In this document: one piece after another, positions 55,924 to 64,000 of the stretch
Numbering within the stretch: the first letter of the stretch is position 1
How the letters are laid out: the number at the start of each line of letters is the position of its first letter
DNA from: Hortaea werneckii
Taxonomy: Eukaryota > Ascomycota > Dothideomycetes > Mycosphaerellales > Teratosphaeriaceae
Reading direction: 5' to 3'
DNA: 64,000 nucleotides
Assembly: GCA_037044905.1 (NCBI GenBank)
Contig: JBAOKB010000054.1
Location: 186,001 to 250,000, forward strand
Made by a program: the position numbers and the translations under genes
The notes under the pieces: generated by a model
Database searches by the model: none
What the model was told of the DNA's origin: nothing
Seen by the model: only the letters and a program-made list of their open reading frames with translations

Positions 55924-56744
55924 TATGCGCTGCGGTATGCGCGATCGGGGTGTGTGCGAAGGAGGCGAAAAGTCGGTGGCTGGGAGGCTGGTAGAGCTCT
56001 GGAGTACGGTGGAGCGCAGCAGTGTCGGGATGCCGGTTACTTGCAGTTACAAGGCAGGCAAACAGGCCGCTCTTCTCCAGGTCTGCCAGTCAGATCCGCC
56101 AGAGGCAAACATATAATGGTCCGGCTAAGAGGCGTGGGAAGAAAGGGCGCAGGTGGGATGGGATGCGGGTTGGAAAGGCTCGCAGATGGAGGCTGGTCAA
56201 GATGCACATGCAATGTCATGCAGACGGAGCCCGGATCTCAGACATGGCGTTCAGACATAGGTTGCGACGGCCGAGTGGACGGCTCTTGGCTTGTCAACCG
56301 TTGTCCGGGGCGTCATTCGTCTGATGGTTTAACTCTTCTGCCATGCTTTGTCCGTCCAAAGTGTTGAGCGACTGCATCGGTGTGGAGGTGGATGCATTGC
56401 CAACGTGTACCGCCATAGCCGAGACGATGCGGTATATTGCAGCTCCAATGCTTCCGAGCTGGATGCGGTATATTGCAGCTTGAGCTTTAGCTTGCGACCG
56501 CTTGTTTCCTCCAGCTCTCCACTCTGAAAGTCTGGGCCGGAAGCTCGGTAGCGCGTGCGTTAGCGCCAGATTGGACGGGACGGCAACAACCGGCGGATCA
56601 TACACTTCTGTAGGCATCCAAGTCACGTGTTGCGGTGTCTTAGCGCGACGCGGTTGAATACGATCTTGTCCATGCGCTGCGAAGCTGGTCGCGGTACTGA
56701 GGTGCTCGCCGAAGCCCTTCCCTTCCACGCCCGCGCCATCAATC
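55924..56744. promoter_or_regulatory. Divergent region of the GPI-tailed protein and STN1
   Basis: Holds both promoters. A 152-codon minus-strand frame (56752-56294) overlaps the STN1 start and has no family resemblance; I treat it as chance. Confidence 0.4.
56426..56480. repeat. 19-bp direct repeat
   Basis: GATGCGGTATATTGCAGCT occurs at 56426-56444 and again, identical, at 56462-56480, a 36-bp period upstream of STN1. Confidence 0.85.
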
Positions 56745-57611
56745 ATGCCCAATTCTCAACTTGCCTTCACGGTACGCAAGTCAAGGGCAGATGATGCACC
56801 CGATGATGGTCATGCAATGAAACAGCATGGAGTCGCGCCTCCCCCAAGCTCAGAGGCGACCATCCACCCGCGTCGCTACTTTGATGCCTCACCAACCTTC
56901 CAACACTGGAACAAAGTGACCTGTGCCGACGTCCACGCCTTGCGCTCCGAGCCCGGTTTCCAAGGCCAGGGCATCCACTTCCATCTCAACCACCCTATCC
57001 AGTTTATCCGTGTAGTCGGCCTGCTAGTCGACATCCAGACGGTCGCTGGAGGCAAATACACCCTCCTGACCCTCGACGATAGCAGCGGCGAATGTCTGGT
57101 CCTCAAGATCAAGTCACGTGATTTGCGCCAAAGCAACGAACAATACCCTAGCAATACCGAGATCGACAACGTAGACGTTCTCGTTTCCCTAGGCCACACC
57201 ACCGTCCTTCTCAATTCCACTCCGCTCCAGATCGGCGACGTAGTGAAAGCCAAGGGCACCGTGGAATTCTTCCGTAACAAGCGACAGCTTGATCTCAAGC
57301 GTCTTTTCCTGGTCCCATCTACTAACGCAGAAGCGCAAGCTTGGTCCGAGACGGCCAAATGGAAACGCGATGTCCTCTCCAAACCATGGCTGCTGACGCA
57401 GGATGCGAGGGATCAGATTGACAAGGATATCTTGCGGCAGGCGCAGAAAGAACGCGATCATGCGAGACGGAAGCAAGCTTGGTCACGAAAGGTGGAGGAG
57501 AAGCGACGACGGCATGACGAGAAGGCCGAGGGGAAGAGGAAGAAACTAGACACTATCTACAATGCTGGAGCGCTGAAGGGGAGCCATATTATATCCGCAC
57601 CTTGGGACTGA
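56745..57611 (+). CDS. STN1: CST complex subunit Stn1 (telomere capping)
   Basis: Stn1 is the middle subunit of the Cdc13/Ctc1-Stn1-Ten1 complex, which protects chromosome ends and helps fill in the C-strand. Intact, 288 residues, no intron needed. After a polar N-terminus the OB-fold region begins near residue 45: YFDASPTFQHWNKVTCADVH, then FHLNHPIQFIRVVGLLVDIQ, LLTLDDSSGECLVL and GDVVKAKGTVEFFRNKRQL. A basic helical tail (RQAQKERDHARRKQAWSRK) ends SAPWD. It lacks the winged-helix repeats of budding-yeast Stn1, as is normal for the fission-yeast and filamentous-fungal form. A GT-AG option near 56772 in the N-terminus cannot be excluded. Confidence 0.88.
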   Translation: MPNSQLAFTVRKSRADDAPDDGHAMKQHGVAPPPSSEATIHPRRYFDASPTFQHWNKVTCADVHALRSEPGFQGQGIHFHLNHPIQFIRVVGLLVDIQTVAGGKYTLLTLDDSSGECLVLKIKSRDLRQSNEQYPSNTEIDNVDVLVSLGHTTVLLNSTPLQIGDVVKAKGTVEFFRNKRQLDLKRLFLVPSTNAEAQAWSETAKWKRDVLSKPWLLTQDARDQIDKDILRQAQKERDHARRKQAWSRKVEEKRRRHDEKAEGKRKKLDTIYNAGALKGSHIISAPWD

Positions 57612-58234
57612 AAGATCTGTTATACGGGATTGATCGACGAACGAACCTTGCGAATCCTTTGGCACATGAGATATCAAGGGGAAGATGGCGCGCAGTCGCT
57701 CCCCGCTTCAATTTGCTGCATGCTAGATCAGGGGCGAGATCAGGCATGTGGCGAATGGACATGTCCGAATTGGACTTTTCCAGAGCACACCATTTGACGA
57801 CACTCATAGACCGTGGCGTGGCATTCCATTTGGAAGGCGACGATAAATACGTGTACGCTCAGAAAGGCTTGAAAACAGCCTTCAAGGATGTTACCCCACC
57901 AAAGGAGAGAATATGAGGATGCCGATTTATTTTGGCTTCGATTCCTTCAAGGACGCGAGAAGAGTACCTTGCTTTAGCAGCAGGAAGTACTTGCCTGACG
58001 CAAGGAAGTTTTCGCGGAAGCACGACTCTACTAATCCGGCCAACGAAGAAAGCTCACCACTGCGGAGATTGGCGGCAGAGCTGGTCATATCGAGGTGAGC
58101 TTCTTCGAGCTTTTTCTGAGGACCCGGCGGCTGCAAAGTCGTCGCGGCATATAGGGCAAGATATGGGAGGGCACGAAGCGCAGGACAATGGAAGATTACG
58201 CTGCGTCGGAGAAGAGAATGGAGGAGTCATTTGA
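57612..58234 (+). CDS. Unrecognised conserved-looking protein downstream of STN1 (two frame breaks, start unclear)
   Basis: I do not recognise the family. Three consecutive plus-strand frames read like one protein of about 200 residues: NPLAHEISRGRWRAVAPRFN, then SELDFSRAHHLTTLIDRGV. After one extra A at 57901-57903 it continues REYEDADLFWLRFLQ. After one missing base at 57956-57962 it continues with EEYLALAAGS, SFRGSTTLLIRP, KKAHHCGDWRQSWSYRGELL and a stop at 58232-58234. The compositional texture and the smooth hand-over between frames are those seen at the other breaks in this window. No ATG opens the first frame, which begins beside the STN1 stop (57609-57611); the start may lie in an unseen upstream exon, or the segment could be an extension of STN1 through another indel. 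Confidence 0.4.
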
Positions 58235-58912
58235 GTTTTCAAGTTCAAAGGAGGAAGGGGAATAGGTCTGTTTCTCCTCGCTCTTGGACCGACCGAGTCA
58301 AGCGTCCAGTCGCTTGCATCGCTTTGGCTATGTTGCACCGTATGTAATACAAGCACAGAATGCGAACATGTGAACGTCATAATTCCAGACAGCCTCCGTC
58401 TAGACGTCTGTTCAACTTGGCCTCATAGGCTGCCGCGCCTCAAAAGCACTATTAGATTCTGATTTATCCACGTCAAGGGGACCATTACAGCCAAGTCTCA
58501 AAACCCAGGTAAGATGTCTGCTGCCAGCCAGTCGGGCAAGCCGTACAATAAGCGATTCCGTCTTTTGAGGCAGACAAGGGCATGGTCTGGAAAGACGCGC
58601 CACCCTGCCCAGGTGCTGTCAAACTCATGACTAGCTTTTCCGTGTCCTTTTCTCGTCAGACTGATGACGGCAATAGACATTTAGAATGCCGAGTCGCCCG
58701 GAGTCCAGTGGGGGGCTTCGAAAGCTGGTCTCATGGTTTTACCGATCACCAGAACAGTTGAAGTAAACCAAGAAAAGGGAAAAGGGAAATGGGGTTTGGG
58801 GGTTTGGGGGGGCGGGGAGGGGAGGGAGAAAGGAAAGAAAAACGTTAGGATCACAGGAGGCCTCCGGCATAGCCCCCGTGGACAATTACACCTCTCTCTA
58901 CCTATCAATCAA
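58235..58912. other. Intergenic region
   Basis: 3' flanks of the unknown plus-strand gene and of the TEA-factor gene. It includes a G-rich purine tract (about 58768-58842, runs of GGGG and AAAA). No gene supported. Confidence 0.4.
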
Positions 58913-61429
58913 TTACTGCGAATAATTCGACCTACCCCCCGCAGCAGCAGGAGCCAAAAACGACGCATCCGCCAACGCCGCCAGCGCCTCCTCTTCCTCC
59001 TGCTTCATCTCCTCCTCCTCCTGCTCCTCCAACAGCCCCGCCGCGCCCCCAAACGCTTGCTGTTGCTGGTCGTGGATTCCTCCTGCGCCGCTGGGGAAGA
59101 CTTGGCCGTACCCGTGCTCGACGTGCTCGACGTGCTCGACGTGCTCGTCGTCGTCACCTCCACCGCCGAAAACGTCCTGGGTTTGAGGGTTGGTGGGGTA
59201 GGCTTGGGGATCGTGATCCCCTCCCCCATAGACTTCTTCTGGTTGGGAGTTGTAATGTTGGTGCTGGTCCGGTTGGCTCTCGTAGGCTTGCGAGTCACGC
59301 GGTTCGTAGTGGTTGTAGGGATATGGCTGACTGAGTTTCGCCGCGGAGGAGGCGTCGGCGAAACTCCCCTCGGCACTGACATCCTGCTGGGTTTCGAAGT
59401 GGTCGATGTAGTTCGTCGGCCATTGCTGCGGGGGCAGCGAGTACTGGTCCAGCGCGGGATCCTGGGGGAACGTTGCAGCGGCTGCCGCCGCCGCCCCGGC
59501 GTCGAAGTTGAAGGCGGAGCTGTCGAGGCTGTTGAAGTCGAAGTTCGGGTCGAAGCTGAGGTTGATGTTGCCGTTGTCGAAATTGAAGGCGTTGTCGACG
59601 CTGAAGTCGAGGTCGTTGGGCACCTGAGCCGTGCTGTCGCTCATGGTGGCCGGCCAGGTCGCGGAGGAAAGTGCGGACCCGGAGCCGGAGTTGGTGTCAT
59701 ACTCGAATGGCGACTGTAAGGTCGGCGGTACCTGCGAGACGCCCGAGAGGGGTTCGTTGTACTGGGTTACATAGTCGTACATCGAGTCGACGCGCTCTGC
59801 TTTCGGCTCGGGATATTGGGATAACTTCCCGGAAGGGAGGACCAATTTCGACCAGCTCGCACGACCCGTCGTCGTCGTGGAGAGCCTGAAGCGCCAGAGA
59901 ATGATCAGGATCCTCTCGTAGGTGTTGCCGGACGATACGACTACTTCTTGCGTGACGGTGATGTTCTTGATGCTTTCCTTGACTTCCTCCCGCACATCTC
60001 TGCCGCCTTCAATCGCTTTCTTCAGCTTCGTGCCGAATGTGGAGAGGGCCCCGGCCCAGAACGTGCTGCCGAACTTGATTAAAGGTGCGATGCTGGACTC
60101 ATTCGCCGAATCCTGCTGGAATGGCACATCGAATACGCCACTCGGCCCGTCCTTTTCATGCTCGCCAACGAGCTGGCCGTCCCTCCAGAAGCTATTCCGG
60201 CAGCGTACCCGGGTCGATGGGTTCAGGATATCACTGCTGCAGATGTATGAGATGCCCAGCTCGATCATTTCAGCTTTGTGGCGAAACTCCTCCATCGGAA
60301 ACCCAAGAGATGCCTGGGCTACTAGGATATTGCAGTCCAGCTTCCGCTCTCTGTGCATCGACGCCAGATATGGGTACTGCTCCTCAAAGGTCTGCCAGTC
60401 TGGCACGTGAGTGTCCGGAGCCAAAGGAAGTTCGACGGCTTGGGTGTAAGTGTGCAGACGCTCATCAAGGATTTCATCACCGTTCGCGTATTTCCGCTGG
60501 ACGAAGATCTCGAACTTGGTGGGCTGGAAGGTGTCTAAGGAATGTTTGTGTGCGCGGATGGCGTTGAGGTCGATTGGCGGATGCTGGCTGGAAGAGATCG
60601 AGCTGCGAGAGGCCCCTGTCGCAACTGGATACGTCGATGATCGACGTCCGCTCATGTACCCAGATCCATGCCGTCCGCTGAAATGGCGGCCGCCACCCGG
60701 TTGAAGGCCCATGTCCTCTTTCGACAGCCATAGCATAATCTGAGGATCGTGCTCCACGAAAGGCTTGAGCACTTGGATGTGGCTGGACACCTGCTTCCGC
60801 GTGCGTCCCTCGCCGGTAAGCTCTCAATGTGGTCCGCAATGAGCTCGTTCCGCCCTCGTTGCTTTTGCTTGTGCATCCTTTTGCGGCGGCCCATGGGCGG
60901 GTACATGACGAGGGCTGCCAGTCGCGTGTTAGTACGCATAAGAATGGAGATATAGCATTTACTTACCTCTGAAGAAAGCCTCTTCGAGGTGATCTGGCCA
61001 TTTTTGCTCTGTGTTACCTTTGTCGTCCTTATGCTGTCGACCCCTGTATTTTTTGTATGCCGGAGAGGCTTGAAAGCGCTGCCACAGGTGTTTGGCTTGA
61101 CGTGTTACTTTCTCTTCTTCGCTGTGAATGAAATAGCGACTTTGTCGATGGGCATTCCCGTAGGGCAACGAGGATTGTCTATATGACGTGGGAAGGTGAT
61201 AGTAGTGGTTTGCAGTTGCAACGCCGCCGAGCTGCTGTACATGTTGTGAGGACCATGAGTTCTCTATTGATGTCGTAGACGATGCTTTCTGGTCCGAACC
61301 ATGTACGACAAGAGTTGATTGCTGACGATTCCCAGAATGCTCCTGCAGCACCCGTGAGGCTTGATACACCCCATTCTCCTCGAGTGGTGGAGCATTTGAC
61401 GGCAGGACAGCTGGTTTCAGAAACATCAT
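58913..61429 (-). CDS. abaA: TEA/ATTS-domain transcription factor AbaA/Tec1 type (one frame break)
   Basis: TEA-domain regulator; AbaA controls phialide formation in conidiation in Aspergillus, and Tec1 controls filamentation in yeasts. Exons 61429-60967 and 60914-58913, intron of 52 nt (GTAAGT..CAG), about 821 residues after repair. The start at MMFLKPAVLPSNAPPLEENG fits the family; an ATG at 61492 would add 21 residues. The TEA DNA-binding domain spans the intron: KWPDHLEEAFFR, ALVMYPPMGRRKRMHKQKQR, NELIADHIESL, then TRKQVSSHIQVLK. One base is missing inside the domain at 60813-60823, between SL and TGEGRTRK. The middle matches the AbaA regulatory region (KFEIFVQRKY, PFQQDSANESSIAPLIKFGS). 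The C-terminus is low-complexity: Ala, Gln, Glu and His/Glu/Val repeats (coded by GTGCTCGAC units at 59114-59156). Likely a developmental regulator. Confidence 0.88.
59114..59156 (-). repeat. 9-bp coding repeat in the TEA-factor gene
   Basis: GTGCTCGAC repeats three times, then a fourth imperfect unit and GTC triplets; on the coding strand it gives an Asp run followed by Glu-His-Val repeats. Confidence 0.8.
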
Positions 61430-61492
61430 CACTAGCAATCCAGCTTTTCTCGAGGCACGCAGTTGAAGAATGTTTAGGTCAGAATGCCGCAA

Positions 61493-62381
61493 ACTCCAGG
61501 CGAGTCGCCGAATTAGTTTTAACGTGGATAGGAAATAGTAAGGAACGTAGAAAGTTGGTTCGAAACGAAGGGAATGATTAGATTGTAATGAACGACAGCG
61601 AGCTCGATGAGCTCACGGAGAATGTTACCTCGTCGTCTAGCAACCGGATACGTGAGCAAAATGTTTATACTAGCGCTCAGGAAGGACTACCACCATGTAC
61701 GCTGACCTAAGCCTTGTGTCCCCCATTAGACCCAAGGGAAGGTACATGCAATCTCGGCTTTGTCTGCACGAGGAAAGCAGGAAGGTGTGTCGGCTAGTGT
61801 ACCGATTGCACGTTCGGACGGGAACCATAGCTTTAGGAATCAAAGACGTCTAAGCAAGAAAGGCAGCTCATCAAAGCGAGTGCAAGGGCAGCGAGGGGTG
61901 ACGTGAGCAGGCTGTAGCAATGGTGGCGAGCTCGCTGGCCGAGAGAGGGATGATAGTGCTCTTGGCAGGGTGGCAATTTCCTGTCGAGGCAGTGAGCGTG
62001 TGGTCTGGAATGCATGCTTGGGAGTCAAGAATGTAAGCATTGTTCGCACTAGAACAAGACAATAGTGTTGAAGACCCACACCATCTACACGATGTTGAAC
62101 TTTTCGACACGTTCGATCGTAAATTCTTGCGTCGCTGATATGTGTTCTCGGTGTTGTACAGTCGCTGGTCGCAGGTGTGGCCGCAGCAAAGGTGAAGCAA
62201 GGCACCGCTTAAGCTCATATGCCAAGGCCACACGTGATGCGAACTACTGAACAGCGCTGCGATGCAATGCAATCCAGCACGATCTCGCAAGGGTGCCTTC
62301 ATCAATCTGCGAAAGACAGGTGGGCCAGGAACCAGACGGAGCTGGCCGCGATTAGCTTTGTTGCATCTGGACGAGCGAGTT
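61493..62381. other. Intergenic region
   Basis: About 0.9 kb holding the promoter of the TEA factor and the 3' flank of MRD1. Overlapping minus-strand frames (62425-61871 and others) have no recognisable content. Confidence 0.4.
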
Positions 62382-63863
62382 TCACTCTTCGTCCTGGGCA
62401 GTAGTAAATTTCTTCCTCCCACCACTGGTGAGCTTCTGTAGCGCCACTTTGTTCACTTGGCTTCCAACCTTCTTCTGCATCTTCTCGATTTCGGCTTCGG
62501 CATCTTCAGGCTCACCCTCAGCGAAATCCAGTACAAGTCTGCGCCCAAGCAAGTGTGTATCGCGGAGTGCGTCCATGGCACTTTCGGCTTCCTTGGGTGT
62601 GGTGAAGTCCGCAAACGCGAAACCACGAGCTGCTCTGTCCATCTTCTTGGGTACGCGAACAGAGCGGAGCTGACCGTATGCGCCGAAAAGGGCACGCACG
62701 TCTTTCTTCGTGGCTTCAAAAGGCAAGTTCTTAATGAGAAGCTTTGTCCTTTTGCCAGCCTGCCGCTTAGCGGCGTCTGCTTTCCGACGCTCTTCCGCAG
62801 CATCGGCACCCTTGTGGCTAGCTCGTAGCTGAAGCTTATGACCATCCATCGTGTAACCGTCCATGGCCTTGAGCGCTGCCTGTGCTGCCTGGGAAGAGCG
62901 AAATTCAAGGAAACCAAAGCCCATACTGAGCACTTGGCCTGGCTTCTTCGGGTCCGTTTTAGTCTTCACGCGAGCAGATAAGAAGCCATCAAGTGGTTTG
63001 AAGGTCTCGGTCAGCTGCTGAGTGGTGGTGCTAAAATTGAGGTTTCGGACAAAAAGCGTGGCTGTGCCTGCTGAGTCGGGCACGGCGTAGTCAGTGTCCT
63101 TCAACTCCTTCGCCGATGTTTTCGAGACGCCTTCGTTCGCTGCAGGTACATCAGCAGCGGAAGGCGTGCCGCTAAAGACGTCTTTGGGCGCCTTTTCGAG
63201 GAACAAGATCGAGCTTTTGATCTTCTTGTAGGCGAGCGCTCCAAATGCCGTTTTACATTGTGCGGGGTTGGGATATTCCACGATGGCAATGACACCAGAT
63301 GGGGGCATCAGAAAGCGCTTGACTTCGCCATGCTGCTCGAACAAACGCTTCAGCTCGTCCTTGCTGCAGTCGTATGGAATGTTCTTCACCAGAATGGCTG
63401 TGTCGCCTCGCTGGCTCTTCTTGAAAGCGTCGAGATCCACACCTTGCTGCTTGAAGTACGCTTTGGTCTCTTGAATTATATGCGTCTCAGCATGAGCCTG
63501 CTTGACGGCAGCATCGCTGCTCGTTGGGTCTAGGACATCAGACTTGGCCAGGCCGAGGCGGTCCGCAACACTTGAGACGACAGTGTCTGCATTCATGTAA
63601 AGTGCATTCCAATTGAATGTAGTCTGCGAAGCCTCACGTCGCTTCTTGATCTGCTGTTGCTTCTTTAATGGCAACTTAGAGAGTTCAAAGTCATCGATCT
63701 TGTTCTCGCGTTTCGCGCTTGCTGGCAGCACGTGTAGCAGACGACCTTGGAATGTCTGACCGTCCCGTTCGGACAATGCATGCTCAGCTGCATCTGGGTC
63801 GCTGAACTGAACATAAGCGAAGCCTTTGCCAGCGCCTGTACGCAGATCAAGTGGAACATGAAC
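62382..63863 (-). CDS. MRD1: Multiple RNA-binding domain protein Mrd1, C-terminal part (5' end off the window)
   Basis: Mrd1 is a nucleolar multi-RRM protein that binds pre-rRNA and is needed for 40S subunit processing. The main exon begins at a CAG acceptor (63864-63866) preceded by a GCTAAC branch-like motif and ends at 62382, about 493 residues. It enters in the second half of an RRM (VHVPLDLRTGAGKGFAYVQF). Three further RRMs follow, with RNP2 motifs ILVKNIPY near 63400, LFVRNLNF near 63060 and LLIKNLPF near 62740. RNP1 motifs are GFGFLEF and RGFAFADF. The linker KREASQTTFNWNALYMN-like region between RRMs is an Mrd1 hallmark. Upstream (63864-64000) an intron and part of a preceding exon should occur, but I could not place the donor, and the first RRM lies beyond the right edge. 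No frame breaks in the visible part. Confidence 0.9.
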   Translation of the reverse strand, partial: VHVPLDLRTGAGKGFAYVQFSDPDAAEHALSERDGQTFQGRLLHVLPASAKRENKIDDFELSKLPLKKQQQIKKRREASQTTFNWNALYMNADTVVSSVADRLGLAKSDVLDPTSSDAAVKQAHAETHIIQETKAYFKQQGVDLDAFKKSQRGDTAILVKNIPYDCSKDELKRLFEQHGEVKRFLMPPSGVIAIVEYPNPAQCKTAFGALAYKKIKSSILFLEKAPKDVFSGTPSAADVPAANEGVSKTSAKELKDTDYAVPDSAGTATLFVRNLNFSTTTQQLTETFKPLDGFLSARVKTKTDPKKPGQVLSMGFGFLEFRSSQAAQAALKAMDGYTMDGHKLQLRASHKGADAAEERRKADAAKRQAGKRTKLLIKNLPFEATKKDVRALFGAYGQLRSVRVPKKMDRAARGFAFADFTTPKEAESAMDALRDTHLLGRRLVLDFAEGEPEDAEAEIEKMQKKVGSQVNKVALQKLTSGGRKKFTTAQDEE

Positions 63864-64000
63864 CTGGACGTGTCGTTAGCAGCTAGGTCGGATTCAATGC
63901 GAATCAAAGACTTGTGCACGGTTCCAAGCATGTTCAGACAAGAGAAGCATCTACTAAAATACTCTCCCTGGTTCACAGCAGCTGCCATGTGGCATCAGCT

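Noticed and set aside
56294..56752. 152-codon minus-strand frame overlapping the STN1 start
   Set aside because: No recognisable content, and it covers a direct repeat and the STN1 promoter.

Overview
The window is nuclear DNA of a filamentous ascomycete, most likely a Dothideomycete. The evidence is short GT-AG introns (mostly 47-103 nt) with fungal branch-like CTAAC motifs, close gene packing on both strands, and fungus-specific families: Clr2, the fungal rhodopsin-like membrane family, an AbaA/Tec1-type TEA factor, Atg22, a Zymoseptoria GT2-like glycosyltransferase and secreted Ser/Thr-rich or GPI-tailed proteins. I find no tRNA, rRNA, CRISPR array or intact transposon.

Layout. 0.8-10 kb: heterochromatin factor Clr2, complex I subunit NDUFB8 and the SWR1 chromatin remodeller. 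10.8-17.5 kb: a glycine-rich secreted protein, ATG22, a fungal rhodopsin-like protein and a class I haem peroxidase. 18.8-25 kb: a small unknown gene, a DHDPS-family aldolase and a membrane glycosyltransferase. 25-28.3 kb is gene-poor. 28.3-34 kb: ATP synthase subunit g, ROK1, and a divergent dehydrogenase/lactonase pair resembling the fungal L-rhamnose pathway. 34.3-43.3 kb: RPB2, an F-box-like protein and a repeat-rich secreted protein. 44.9-53.1 kb: an N-hydroxylating-type flavin monooxygenase, the mitochondrial calcium uniporter, a citrate-type carrier, a SnoaL-like protein, a zinc deaminase and a DNAJC9-type chaperone. 55.2-64 kb: a GPI-tailed cysteine-rich protein, STN1, an unknown conserved-looking gene, AbaA and the 3' part of MRD1, which runs off the right edge.

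The main oddity is that about 25 single-base frame breaks are scattered through 14 of the 28 protein genes, including essential single-copy genes such as RPB2. In every case the protein resumes at once in another frame with family-like sequence. Together with the frequent homopolymer context, this points to uncorrected indels in the assembly rather than pseudogenes. Exon structures below are read across those breaks; lengths quoted as 'after repair' mean that bookkeeping only.

Functionally the window is mainly housekeeping: chromatin and transcription (Clr2, SWR1, RPB2, Stn1), mitochondrial inner-membrane function (NDUFB8, ATP synthase g, MCU, citrate carrier) and ribosome biogenesis (Rok1, Mrd1). 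Interspersed are niche genes for sugar-acid catabolism, cell-surface proteins and hyphal or conidial development.
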